From the NCBI GenBank assembly GCA_031769625.1, contig JAUIMM010000577.1, positions 310,001 to 374,000 on the forward strand: a stretch of 64,000 nt of DNA. Reading direction: 5' to 3'. The position numbers and the translations under genes are program-made. This stretch comes from Taudactylus pleione (lineage: Eukaryota > Chordata > Amphibia > Anura > Myobatrachidae). Below, in pieces: positions 10,614 to 21,843 of this stretch. Numbering within the stretch: position 1 is the stretch's first letter; each line of letters begins with the position of its first letter. The notes under the pieces were generated by a model. That model was given only the letters and a program-made list of their open reading frames with translations. It did no database searches and was not told the DNA's origin.

Positions 10614-11659
10614 CTTACTCTGGCATAACTCTTGTTTCCCGGTGAACCTGAAAAGGTTCAGTCCGACAGGGTCAGGACAGTGGCTTCCTTTTTAGCAACA
10701 CTGTTCGTTGGGTGGCAATGACAGGTATGTCACATATTCGGACATAGTCCGAGGGTCTCCTCCCGACCATCTCGGCAGCGTTCATTTCAGGAGCTCTCCA
10801 TTGGGAAGCGGGAGTCCTCAGCCGTCACGACGTGCATCCCGGGGACTAGTCTCTTCCCCAAGAGAGGTTTCATCTCCTGGTGAGCAGGGGGGGCCCCCCT
10901 GAGGTGACCCTCATGGCCTTCTGACTTTATCACACTATGGTGTTACAGTTCAGCTTTGGGGATTCTGAAGCAACCTTCAGCGACTCTTTGTCGGTGAAGT
11001 GGTCCTTCCACTTTGTGTACCTGTGTTCTCCGGTCTCCCTTCTTCCTCAAGGTCTTTGGAAGTGTTTTCAATCGAGACGGAGATGCTTTCCTGCTGGTGG
11101 CTCCTGATTGCCCCAGATGTCAGGGGTACTTGGATCTTCGGAGTCTCTACATCGATACTCCATCCCTGATGCTTCACTGCCCGGACCTGTTGTCTCAGGG
11201 TCTTTGGTTTTGCCTTGGACCTGGGTCGTTTGTCTTTGACTGTGTCCTTACAGTGGTCTTACGGCTTCCCTGGCTTTGTCATCGTTGGAATGATTAGAGC
11301 ACATGGATCAGCTTTTGCTGGGACCTACCACAAACTGTGGCAGCCATAAATCTTATGGTATTGTACCTGTCGATACAATCCTCCGGTGTCCAGGATTTCC
11401 AGATATTCTGGCATTCCTTCCGGCTGGCTTGGGTTTCACACTTGGCCTGGTCTTCCTGACAGTGCGGATCTCTACACTGTCAGTATGGTTAAGATATGGA
11501 ATTGCTCCACTCTGGTATCCAGTTCATCCTTTGGAGTGTTTTCTTGATTATGCCTCCATTTGTCCTCCCTAGGGACTCCTGGGGAGTAAGTAGTGGTTCT
11601 TCGTTACCTCCGGGGACAGTCAATGGAACCGCTGGTTGTGATAGCCATTACATGGTCTA

Positions 11660-12290
11660 TTGCTTAGGCTCTCTCTTTCTCTCAGGGTGTTTATATCAAC
11701 CAGGAGAGTGTCTGAATTGGGAGCGTTCTCATGTGGCTCCCTCTTCTGGAGGGCATCATGTCAGGGTGGGAGTTGCTCTCGCCCTGTGTTGCTTCTTAGT
11801 GGTTTTCAGGTTCCATATTATTCTGGAACTTATGGTACGGCCATTCTGTCCCCAGTCCTCTCGGCTGGTGTGGCCTCATTGACTGTGGTCTGGCCTCTTT
11901 GGATTTTTGTGATCCGTTCAGGTTCCTTACGGAAATCGGACTCCTTATTGGTGGTCTGAGATTTCTGGTTTTCACAGGAAAGGATGGCCGGCCTATAACC
12001 AAATGTTGGCTGGATGGCCTCGTAGGTCTTCCTCAGGGGCCTACCCATGGGTAGGCCTTCCTGTTGTTGATGCTTGTTTTTTCTCGGGCCATGTGTGCGG
12101 CTCGCTGTGGCGCCTCGGCTGTTTTACCTTACTAGGTGGCCACGTGGTCTTCTGTCCACACCTTTTTAAGGTTCTAGGCATTGGTTTCCTTTGCCTCTCA
12201 GGATGCTTCCTTTTTGGCGACGGATTCTCCTCTCAGCACAGGAGCGTCCCCACCCTTGGTTGAACTGCTTTGGGACATCCCCAAGGTCAA
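11660..12290 (+). pseudogene. DIRS tyrosine recombinase relic with destroyed active site
   Basis: The frame opening at 11660 contains RRVSELGAFSCG (from 11702), equivalent to ARRVSELGAL in the copy at 141-170, so the first catalytic arginine region is kept. Downstream the frame is lost. At the place aligned to the HSTR motif of the first copy, the sequence near 12070-12085 reads with a cysteine codon in place of the histidine and no matching arginine. At the nucleophile the first copy has LRFYAFD; here the codons AGG-TTC-TAG (12169-12177) put a stop exactly where the tyrosine was. The C-terminal tail (ASQDASF, LLWDIPKVNP) is still readable to about 12290. Loss of the histidine, the arginine and the tyrosine makes this copy unambiguously inactive. 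Comparison is by eye against the window's own first copy. Confidence 0.8.
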
Positions 12291-12391
12291 CCCTGTGGAC
12301 CCCCTATGGACCCTGAAGTAGAAAACAAGAGATATGGTAAGAACTTACCTTTGTTATCTCTGTTTCTACGAAGTCCATAGGGTCCACAGGG
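12279..12391 (+). repeat. DIRS internal complementary region, second element
   Basis: The left half is the reverse complement of 6928-6975. The right half is the reverse complement of about 12657-12725. The centre, GAAGTAGAAAACAAG (12315-12329), is the joint between the two element ends. Confidence 0.85.
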
Positions 12392-12532
12392 CGCCCGCCC
12401 TGACGCACCTGGCTTCATATGGGCTGTGTGGCTGGTCACCGGTTTTCCGTCTCCCATTTCGGTGAGTATGGTTATTGAGTGTTCCAGTTTTCTCTCTCTT
12501 TTTCTCTCCTCCTCCGGCCTTTGGCTACTTAC

Positions 12533-12725
12533 AAACTGAGGTGCCTCTGGCTTGGGGGTGGGGTTATAGGGAGAGTGGACCCAGTGCATCCTGGGAGCTA
12601 AAAGCTTTAACTGCGTGGTGCCCGGATTTGGTTCCCAACCTATACCCCAAGGTCAACCCTGTGGACCCTATGGACTTCGTAGAAACAGAGATAACAAAGG
12701 TAAGTTCTTACCATATCTCTTGTTT
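12533..12725 (+). repeat. DIRS right inverted terminal repeat
   Basis: It pairs with the left repeat at 6928-7084. The outermost 45 bases or so (to CATATCTCTTGTT) have no partner in the left repeat but do pair with the internal complementary region. Confidence 0.85.
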
Positions 12726-12949
12726 TACACATTGAGCCTTTGGAGTAAAATATTTATCGCATCCGCATTAAAAATGCGTATTGTGATGAATATGCCCCTT
12801 AGTAACAGAAATTTGTGCTTGCCTGCCATCCTTAGGTTCAATTTTGTGGTGTTGAATGTGAACCGTCCATCCATACCAAATCTGATCGCACCCATGCGGT
12901 AAGGTGGCAGTAGCAATCATGCTGGTAGGGAGCATAGGCACAGATGAGG
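12726..12949. other. hAT-bounded interval right of the DIRS, no gene seen
   Basis: Unique AT-rich sequence with a short ORF on each strand. I recognise nothing in it. Confidence 0.5.
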
Positions 12950-13100
12950 AGGGGGCACAGGTACAGATGAGAAAATGGGGACAGTGGGAGAGACTGCAAG
13001 GGAGAAAGGGACAGTGGAAGAGAGTGCAGGGGAGCAGGGGGAGGGGCTGCAGGGGTTAAGGGACCAGTGGGAGAGAGTACAGGGCAGAAGGGGGTACCTG
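12950..13100. repeat. Purine-rich minisatellite
   Basis: Three to four imperfect copies of a GGGACAGTGGGAGAGAGTGCAG-type unit (about 36-40 bp), strongly purine-biased on the plus strand. Confidence 0.7.
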
Positions 13101-13585
13101 TCAGAATAGCAATGGAAGTGTTCCTGCCACTAGCTGCAGCAGCAGCAAAGGGGGATATAGAGGCTGGTGTATGTACAGTCTACAGTATGGACATCTCGCT
13201 TTAGTCCACATCTTAAAAAAAAAGTCACCAAGCCAACAGGCGGCCCCCAGGGAACTTCCCGGTGATGCCTACGGCCAGTCTGTCACTTGCAGCATGCCAT
13301 CGAGGGTCGTGTTGTGCTATGGGGCATATCTAACACCACTCAGGGTAAATAACATTGAACTGGAATATATTGGATAATCCCAGTATTTATTTTATTTTAT
13401 TGGTATTATGAAGGTTTACAAAAATATACTGAGCATTGTACAGTATACACAGCACAGTGCAATATTATGCTGCATACATTACAGACAAAATTGAGCAATA
13501 CTGCACTACACATCACTGTGCATTATGCTATACACATACATAGCACTCTACAATATACAGAGCTCACATATACTAAGCACTGCAA
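13101..13585. other. Unique sequence with loose CACTACA/ATATAC repeats, no gene seen
   Basis: From about 13430 a degenerate motif (GCACTRYACARTATAC) recurs before giving way to the AT microsatellite. No coding signal. Confidence 0.5.
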
Positions 13586-13586
13586 A

Positions 13587-13629
<43 letters not shown>

Positions 13630-13682
13630 TACACACACACATACACATATATATATATATACATATACACACACACACACTC
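13586..13682. repeat. (AT)n/(AC)n microsatellite
   Basis: Alternating TA and CA dinucleotide runs. Confidence 0.95.
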
Positions 13683-13715
13683 GCAAAAAAGACAACACTC
13701 AGAGAATATCAAGAT

Positions 13716-13774
13716 ATCCAATGTATTAAGGTCAAAGTGAGGTGACGTTTTGGGATGCAACCCCCTTTCTCAAG
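13716..13774 (-). ncRNA. Hammerhead-like relic, minus-strand arm (probable Penelope-type)
   Basis: Read on the minus strand it matches the plus-strand arm at 13798-13855: CTTGAGAAAGGGGG, a TTGCA loop, a C-run, then AAAACGTCACC. The core is more decayed than in the other arm (AAAAC in place of GAAAC). Confidence 0.4.
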
Positions 13775-13797
13775 CCAATAGATATCTGTGGTGTTGA

Positions 13798-13855
13798 CTT
13801 GAGAAAGGGGGTTGCACCCCGAAACGTTACCTCACTTTGACCTTAATACATTGGA
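13798..13855 (+). ncRNA. Hammerhead-like relic, plus-strand arm (probable Penelope-type)
   Basis: The segment reads CTTGAGAAAGGGGG, loop TTGCA, CCCC, GAAAC (13821-13825), then GTTACCTCAC and a TTAATACATT tail. Type I hammerhead ribozymes of Penelope-like elements have CTGATGA, a short GC stem II and GAAAC. Here stem II (GGGG/CCCC) and GAAAC are intact, but the first core box is CTTGAGA. I infer a decayed ribozyme; activity is unlikely. Confidence 0.45.
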
Positions 13856-13949
13856 TTTTTTTGATGATATTCTCAGTATGCTGCCCTCTTTTTGTGCTTG
13901 GTAATTTTAATCATATGACTGGGGACCAGATTATTGGCCAGCATAAAGT

Positions 13950-13979
13950 GGGACTAATATATATATATATATATATATT

Positions 13980-14023
<44 letters not shown>

Positions 14024-14144
14024 TATATATATATACATATATACACACACACACACACGTGTGTGAATACATATTTACACTGTATAATATATACACATAC
14101 ACTGTATTATATATATTTATACTGTATAATATATATATATATTT
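13950..14144. repeat. (AT)n microsatellite with CA and TTTATACTG interruptions
   Basis: Long TA dinucleotide runs with ACACAC patches and recurring ACTGTATAATATAT modules. Confidence 0.95.
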
Positions 14145-14372
14145 TAGGGATGTGCAGGCTCGCATAGGTTCGAGTTTGCACGTGGAGTTCGAATTTTTCC
14201 CTCCAAAAAAACGGAACTCAGAAAGAGGCAAAACGTCATCTTGCATGGACGAACATCATCATTCCTGGACTTGCAAGATGACGTTTTGCCTCTTTCTGAG
14301 TTCCGTTTTTTTGGAGGGAAAAATCCGAACTCCACGTGCAAACTCGAACCTATGCGAGCCTGCACATCCCTA
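14145..14372. mobile_element. 228-bp near-perfect palindromic element
   Basis: Two arms of about 100 bp begin TAGGGATGTGCAGGCTCG and end with its complement CGAGCCTGCACATCCCTA. They are separated by about 27 bases near 14245-14271. The element sits inside an AT microsatellite and begins and ends with TA. It is probably a foldback MITE. The long open frames over it (for example 14144-14422 minus) simply read through the palindrome. Confidence 0.75.
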
Positions 14373-14379
14373 ATATATT

Positions 14380-14386
14380 TATACTG

Positions 14387-14422
<36 letters not shown>

Positions 14423-14596
14423 TTATACTGTATAATATATATATATATATATACACACACTGTAATATATATATATATATATATACACACTGTATTTTAT
14501 ATATATATATATATACACTGTATAATATATATATATATACACACACATATATATATATACACTGTATAATATATATATAATATATATTTATACACA

Positions 14597-14638
<42 letters not shown>

Positions 14639-14655
14639 GTATATACACTGTATAT
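14380..14655. repeat. (AT)n microsatellite with ACACTGTA modules
   Basis: TA runs are interrupted at regular intervals by ACACTGTATAAT. Tyr/Ile-rich ORFs here are by-products. Confidence 0.95.
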
Positions 14656-14841
14656 AAGTGCCAGCCTGGTGAAGCACTGTGCCGAGAGCTGCTGCTTACC
14701 TGTCAGCCCCACGGTGGCATGCAGGGCTTTAGTCTCTCAATCACACAGAGAGGCCATGTCACTCTCAGGCAGCCCACCCATGTATGGTCCAGCGCTGCTA
14801 TCCCTTCCCAGTCCACGAGCATGTGGAAGAGAGATACTCGA

Positions 14842-14873
14842 GTCGCAAGATGATGAGGTCATCATCTTGCGAC
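14842..14873. other. Perfect hairpin
   Basis: GTCGCAAGATGATGA pairs with TCATCATCTTGCGAC around a two-base loop, in the right subterminal part of the hAT-like insertion. Confidence 0.7.
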
Positions 14874-14936
14874 ACCACAGTAGCTCCTCCGCAGCGGCAC
14901 CGGCTGTGTGGAATAGGAGCAAAGAACATACTACGG

Positions 14937-14967
14937 TCCAGTCATCGGTACTCGTCCGATGACTGGA
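14937..14967. other. Hairpin
   Basis: TCCAGTCATCGG pairs with CCGATGACTGGA around a 7-base loop, about 65 bases after the previous hairpin. Confidence 0.7.
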
Positions 14968-15083
14968 CTGGAAAACCCCTATCCCCCCCACGCGACAGTA
15001 GTGCAGCAGCGGCCCTAGTGCTGCACAACTGTACCGGCCCAGGGGGCAGATGGCACCCTGCCCCCCGGCCCAGTCCGCCACTG

Positions 15084-15091
15084 CATCCGGT
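15084..15091. repeat. Right target-site duplication of the 8.48-kb insertion
   Basis: CATCCGGT, partner of CCTCCGGT at 6592-6599. It is followed by CCTGGCAG, as in the empty site. Confidence 0.85.
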
Positions 15092-15496
15092 CCTGGCAGC
15101 AGGCTCCTTAGTTGAAGTCATCTCGTCCGCGGGCACTACTCTGGGCAGCCAGCAGCTGATGGGGTCTTCCTCCGGGTCCTTCTGCTCTCCCAGCAGTGGC
15201 AGGTCAGTCCCTACTCCCTATATCTACTCATGTACATGTGTGTGTGTGTGTGTGTACTGTGTAGTGAGCTCTAGTAATGTGTGTGTACTGTGTAGTGAGA
15301 TCTAGTAATGTGTGTGTGTACTGTGTAGTGAGATCTAGTAATGTGCGTGTGTGTGACAGATATTAATGTCAGTGGGGGAGCTAGGGTGTCAGATTATAGG
15401 AATATATACACCCATAGTAGAGCAGACCACGCTCCCAAAACGGCGCTACGCGCGGCGCTTTCTACAATCTCCCTGAAAATTGTTTCCAAAAGTATG
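15092..15496. repeat. Right half of flank module, copy 1
   Basis: It matches 22299-22678, including CAGCAGCTGATGGGG, the TG microsatellite, the CTAGGGTGTCAG segment and the end AATCTCCCTGAAA...AAAAGTATG at the array edge. The TG tract and AGATCTAGTAATG motif are repeated more often here than in copy 2. Confidence 0.85.
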
Positions 15497-18400
15497 CCCC
15501 TAACCCTGCTCCCACAACCCACACATTACACTACCCCTAACTCTGCTCCTGCTCCCCGCACACACTACACTACCCCTAACTCTCCTCCCACTCCCCGCAC
15601 ACACTACACTACCCCTAACTCTGCTCCTGCTCCCCAAACACTACACTACCCCTAACCATGCTACTGCTCCCCACACACTACACTACCCCTAAACCTGCTC
15701 CCATTCCACTCACACACTACACTGCCCATAACCATGCTCCTGCTCCCTGCACACACTACACTACCCCTAACCATGCTACTGCTCCCCACACACTACACAA
15801 CCCCTAGCCCTGGTCCCACTCCCAGCACACACTACACTACCCGTAACTCTGCTCCTGCTCCCCGCACACACTACACTACCCCTAACTCTGCTCCTGCTCC
15901 CCACACACTACATTACCCCAAGCCCTGCTCCGACTCCCCGCACACACTACACTACACCTTACTCTGCTCCCACTCCCCGCACACACTACTCTACCCCTAA
16001 CCCTGCTCCCGCTCTCCGCACACACTACACTACCCATAACCCTGCTGCCGCTCCCCGCTACACTACACTACACTACCCCTAGCCCAGCTCCCTCTCCCCG
16101 CACACACTACACTACCCCTAACTCTGCTCCTGCTCCATGCACACACTACACTACCCCTAACTCTGCTCCTGGTCCCCACACGCACTACACTACCCCTAAC
16201 CCTGCTGCAGCTCCCCGCACACACTACACTACCCCTAACTCTACTCTTGCTCCACACACACACTACACTACCCCTAACCCTGCTGTCACTCCCCGTACAC
16301 ACTACACTACCCCTAACCCTGCTGCCACTCCCTGCACACACTACACTACCTATAACCCTGTTGCCACTCCCCGTACACACTACACTACCCCTACCACTGC
16401 TGCTACTCCCCGCACACCCTGCACTACCCCTAATGCTGATGCTGCTTCCCACATGCACTACATTACGCCTAACCCTGCTCCCACTCCCCATACACTCTAC
16501 CCAACCCCTAACCATGCTCCTGGTCCCCGCACACAATACACTACCCCTAATCCTGCTGTCGCTCCCCGCACACACTTCACTAACCCTAACCCTGATCCCT
16601 CTCCCCGCACACACAACATTACCCCTAACCTTGATCCCACCCCCCGCAAACACTACACTACCCCTAACACTGTTACCGTTCCCCGCACACACAACACTAC
16701 ACCTAACCCTCCTCCCACTCCCCGCACACACTACACTACCCCTAACCATGCTGCTGCTCCCCACACACTACACTACCCCTAACCCTCCTTCCACTCCCCG
16801 CACACACTACACTACCCCTAACCATGCTACTGCTCCCCACACTCTACACTACCCCTAACCCTGACCCTGCTCCCACTCCCCGCACACACTACACTACCCC
16901 TAACCATGCTACTGCTCCCCACACACTACACTACCCCTAACCCTGCTCCCACTCCCAGCACACACTACACTACCCCTAACCCTGCTCCCACTCCCCTCAC
17001 ACACTACACTATCCCTAACCATGCTACTGCTCCCCACACACTACACTACCCCTAACCCTGCTCCCACTCCTCGCACACACTACACTACCCCTAACCCTGC
17101 TCCCCCTCCCTGTACACCCCTAATGCTGATGCTGCTTCCCACATGCACTACATTACCCCTAACTCTGCTCCTGCTCCCCACAAACACTACACTACCGCTA
17201 CCCCTCCTCCCACTCCCCGCACACACTACATTACCCCTAACCATGCTACTGCTCCCCACACACACTACACTACCCCTAACCATTCTACTGCTCCCCACAC
17301 ACTACACAACCCCTAGCCCTGCTCCCACTCCCAGCACACACTACACTACCCCTAACTCTGCTCCTGCTCCCCGCACACACTACACTACCACTAACTCTGC
17401 TCCTGCTCCCCACACACTACACTACCCCTAGCCCAGCTCCCACTCCCAGCACACACTACACTACCCCTAACTCTGCTCCTGCTCCCCGCACACAGTACAC
17501 TACCCCTAACTCTGCTCCTGCTCCCCGCACAAACTACAATACCCTTAACCCTACTCCCACTCCCCGCACACACTACACTACCCCTAACCATGCTACTGCT
17601 CCCCACACACTACACTACCCGTAACCCTCCTCCCACTCCCCGCACACACTACACTACCCCGAACCATGCTACTGCACCACACACACTACACTACCCTTAA
17701 CCCTGCTCCCACTCCCTACACACACTACACAACCCCTATCTCTGCTCCCACTCCCCGCACACACTACACTACCCCTAACCCTGCTACCGCTCTCCGCACA
17801 CACTACACTATCCATAACCCTGCTCCCTCTCCCCGCACACACTACACTACCCCTTACTCTGCTCCCACTCCCCGCACACACTACACTACCCCTAACCCTG
17901 CTACCGCTCTCCGCACACACTACACTACCCATAACCCTGCTCCCTCTCCCCGCACACACTACACTACCCCTAACTCTGCTCCTGCTCCCCGCACACAGTA
18001 CACTACCCCTAACTCTGCTCCTGCTCCCCGCACAAACTACAATACCCTTAACCCTACTCCCACTCCCCGCACACACTACACTACCCCTAACCATGCTACT
18101 GCTCCCCACACACTACACTACCCGTAACCCTCCTCCCACTCCCCGCACACACTACACTACCCCGAACCATGCTACTGCACCACACACACTACACTACCCT
18201 TAACCCTGCTCCCACTCCCTACACACACTACACAACCCCTATCTCTGCTCCCACTCCCCGCACACACTACACTACCCCTAACCCTGCTACCGCTCTCCGC
18301 ACACACTACACTACCCATAACCCTGCTCCCTCTCCCCGCACACACTACACTACCCCTTACTCTGCTCCCACTCCCCGCACACACTACACTACCCCTAACC

Positions 18401-21400
18401 CTGCTACCGCTCTCCGCACACACTACACTACCCATAACCCTGCTCCCTCTCCCCGCACACACTACACTACCCCTTACTCTGCTCCCACTCCCTGCACACA
18501 CTACACTACCCCTAACCCTGCTACCTCTCCCCGCACACACTACACTACCCCTAACTCTGCTCCTGCTCCCCGCATACACTACACTATCCCTAACTCTGCT
18601 CCTGGTCCCCACACACACTACACTACCCCTTACCCTGCTGACGCTCCCCGCACACACTACACTACCCCTAATTCTGCTCCTGCTCCACACACACACTACA
18701 CTACCCCTAACCCTGCTGCCACTCCCCGCACACACTACCCCTAACCCTGTTTACACTCCCCGTACACACTACACTACCCCTAGCCCTGCTGCCTCTCCCC
18801 GTACACACTACACTACCCCTAACCCTGCTGCCACTCCCCGCACACCCTGCACTACCCCAAATGCTGATGCTGCTTCCCACATACTCTACATTACCCCTAA
18901 CCATGCTCCCACTCCCCATACACACTACCCTACCCCTAATCCTGGTGTCGCTCCCCGCACACACTTAACTAACCCTAACCCTGATCCCACTCTCCACAAA
19001 CACTACACTACCCCTAACACTGTTGCCGTTCCCCGCACACACTACACTACCCCCAACCCTCCACCCTCTCCCCGCACACACTACACTACCCCTAACCATG
19101 CTACTGCTCCCCACACACTGCATTACCCGTAACCCTGCTCCCACTCCCCTCACACACTACACTACCCCTAACCATGCTACTGCTCACCACACACTACACT
19201 ACCCCTAACTCTGCTCCCACTCCCCGCACACACTACACTACCCCTAACCCTGCTCCCGCTCTCCGCACACACTACACTACCCAAAACCCTGCTTCCGCTC
19301 CCCGCTACACTACACTACACTACCCCTAACCCAGCTCCCTCTCCCCGCACACACTACACTACCCCTAACCCTGCTCCCGCTCTCCGCACACACTACACTA
19401 CCCATAACCCTGCTGCCGCTCCCCGCTACACTACACTACACTACCCCTATCCCAGCTCCCTCTCCCCGCACACACTACACTACCCCTAACAATGCTCCTG
19501 CTCCCTGCACACACTACACTACCCCTAACAATGCTCCTGCTCCCTGCACACACTACACTACCCCTAACCATGCTACTGCTCCCCACAAGCTACACTACCC
19601 CTAAACCTGCTCCCACTCCACTCACACACTACACTACCCCTAACCATGCTACTGCTCCCCACACACTACACTACCCCTAGCCCTGCTCCCACTCCCAGCA
19701 CACACTACACTACCCCTAACTCTGCTCCTGCTCTCCGCACACACTACACTACCCCTAACTCTGCTCCTGCTCCCCGCACACACTACACTACCCCTAACCC
19801 TCCTCCCACTCCCCGCACACACTACACTACCCCTAACCATGCTACTGCTCCCCACACACACTACACTACCCCTTACTCTGCTCCCACTCCCCGCACACAC
19901 TACTCTACCCCTAACCCTGCTCCCGCTCTCCGCACACACTACACTACCCATAACTCTGCTGCCGCTCCCCGCTACACTACACAACACTACCCCTAACCCA
20001 GCTCCCTCTCCCCGCACACACTACACTACCCCTAACTCTGCTCCTGCTCCCCGCACACACTACACTACCCCTAACTCTGCTCCTGGTCCCCACACGCACT
20101 ACACTACCCCTAACCCTGCTGTCGCTCCCCGCACACACTACACTACCCCTAACTCTACTCTTGCTCCAAACACACAGTACAGTACCCCTAACCCTGCTGC
20201 CACTCCCCGTACACACTACACTACCCCTAACCCTGCTGCCACTCCCTGCACACACTACACTACCTATAACCCTGATGCCACTCCCCGTACACACTACACT
20301 ACCCCTAACCATGCTACTGCTCACCACACACTACACTACCCCTAACCCTGCTCCCACTCCCAGCACACACTACACTACCCCTAACCCTGCTCCCACTCCC
20401 CTCGCACACTACACTACCCCTAACCATGCTACTGCTCCCCACACACTACACTACCCCCTCCTCCCACTCCCCGCATACACTACACTACCCCTAACTATGC
20501 TACTGCTCCCCACACACTACACTACCCCTAACCCTGCTCCCACTCCCTGCACACACTACACTACCACTAACTCTGCTTCTGCTCCCCGCACACACTACAC
20601 TACACCTAACTCTGCTCCTGGTCCCCACACACACTACACTACCCCTAACCCTGCTCCCTCTCCCCACACACACTACACTACCCCTAACTCTGCTCCCACT
20701 CCCCGCACACACTACACTACCCGTAACCCTGCTCCCACTCCCCGCACACACTACACTACCCATAACCCTGTTGCCGCTCCCCGCTACACTACACTACCAC
20801 TAACTCTGCTCCTGCTCCCCACACACTACACTACCCCTAGCCCAGCTCCCACTCCCAGCACACACTACACTACCCCTAACTCTGCTCCTGCTCCCCGCAC
20901 ACACTACACTACCACTAACTCTGCTGCTGCTCCCCACACACTACACTACCCCTAGCCCAGCTCCCACTCCCAGCACACACTACACTACACCTAACTCTGC
21001 TCCTGCTCCCCGCACACAGTACGCTACACCTAACTCTGCTCCTGCTCCCCGCACACACTACAATACCCTTAACCCTACTCCCGCTCCCCGCACACACTAC
21101 ACTACCCCTAACCATGCTACTGCTCCCCACACACTACACTACCCGTAACCCTCCTCCCACTCCCCGCACACACTACACTACCCCGAACCATGCTACTGCA
21201 CCACACACACTACACTACCCTTAACCCTGCTCCCACTCCCCACACACACTACACAACCCCTAACTCTGCTCCCACTCCCCGCACACACTACACTACCCCT
21301 AACCCTGCTACCGCTCTCCGCACACACTACACTACCCATTACCCTGCTCCCTCTCCCCGCACACACTACACTTACCCTTACTCTGCTCCCACTCCCTGCA

Positions 21401-21843
21401 CACACTACACTACCCCTAACCCTGCTACCTCTCCCCGCACATACTACACTACCCCTAACTCTGCTCCTGCTCCCCGCATACACTACACTATCCCTAACTC
21501 TGCTCCTGGTCCCCACACACACTACACTACCCCTTACCCTGCTGCCGCTCCCCGCACACACTACACTACCCCTAATTCTGCTCCTGCTCCACACACACAC
21601 TACACTACCCCTAACCCTGCTGCCACTCCCCGCACACACTACACTACCCCTAACCCTGTTTAGACTCCCCGTACACACTACACTACCCCTAGCCCTGCTG
21701 CCTCTCCCCGTACACACTACACTACCCCTAACCCTGCTGCCACTCCCCGCACACCCTGCACTACCCAAATGCTGATGCTGCTTCCCACATACACTACACT
21801 ACCCCTATCCCTGCTCCCACTCCCCGTACACACTACACTGCCC
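15497..21843. repeat. 39-bp C-rich minisatellite array, block 2
   Basis: About 6.3 kb of tandem monomers. Variants include the common ACTCTGCTCCTGCTCCCC type and a 37-bp type (CATGCTACTGCTCCCC) that shifts the frame and ends open frames with TAA. A 503-bp segment is tandemly duplicated (17664 and 18167 onward), and a related copy starts near 21188. Monomer variants are more mixed than in the block downstream of 26983. Confidence 0.95.
17664..18669. repeat. Local tandem duplication, two copies of about 503 bp
   Basis: The marker GAACCATGCTACTGCACCAC occurs at 17661 and 18164, followed by the same order of variant monomers. A third partial copy has the same marker at 21185. Confidence 0.85.

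Larger units (their letters stand above)
6927..12725 (+). mobile_element. Near-complete but dead DIRS-like retrotransposon
   Basis: The left terminal repeat begins TTTCTACTTCAGGG at 6927 and the right terminal repeat ends CATATCTCTTGTTTT at about 12725, giving about 5.8 kb. The inverted terminal repeats, the internal complementary region, a reverse transcriptase relic and a tyrosine recombinase relic occur in DIRS order. A short T-run is present at both junctions, as expected for the small overlap used by DIRS recombination. All frames are broken. The stretch 7100-9740 should contain the gag-like region; it has only short frames (for example 8254-8814) that I cannot assign. Confidence 0.85.
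6600..15083. mobile_element. Compound hAT-like insertion of 8.48 kb carrying a DIRS element
   Basis: Both edges are fixed by comparison with the empty site at 22291-22298. The left end is CAGGGGCTTGCTGGC. The right end, reverse complemented, is CAGTGGCGGACTGGG. They share the CAG-GGC...CTGG pattern typical of hAT termini, and an 8-bp duplication flanks them. I see no hAT transposase. The only recognisable proteins inside belong to the DIRS relic. The 327 bases before the DIRS (6600-6926) hold nothing I recognise. Confidence 0.8.

Noticed and set aside
13467..14712. Tyr/Ile/His-rich ORFs over 13467-14712
   Set aside because: They are translations of AT and AC dinucleotide repeats and of the 228-bp palindrome read through in several frames.
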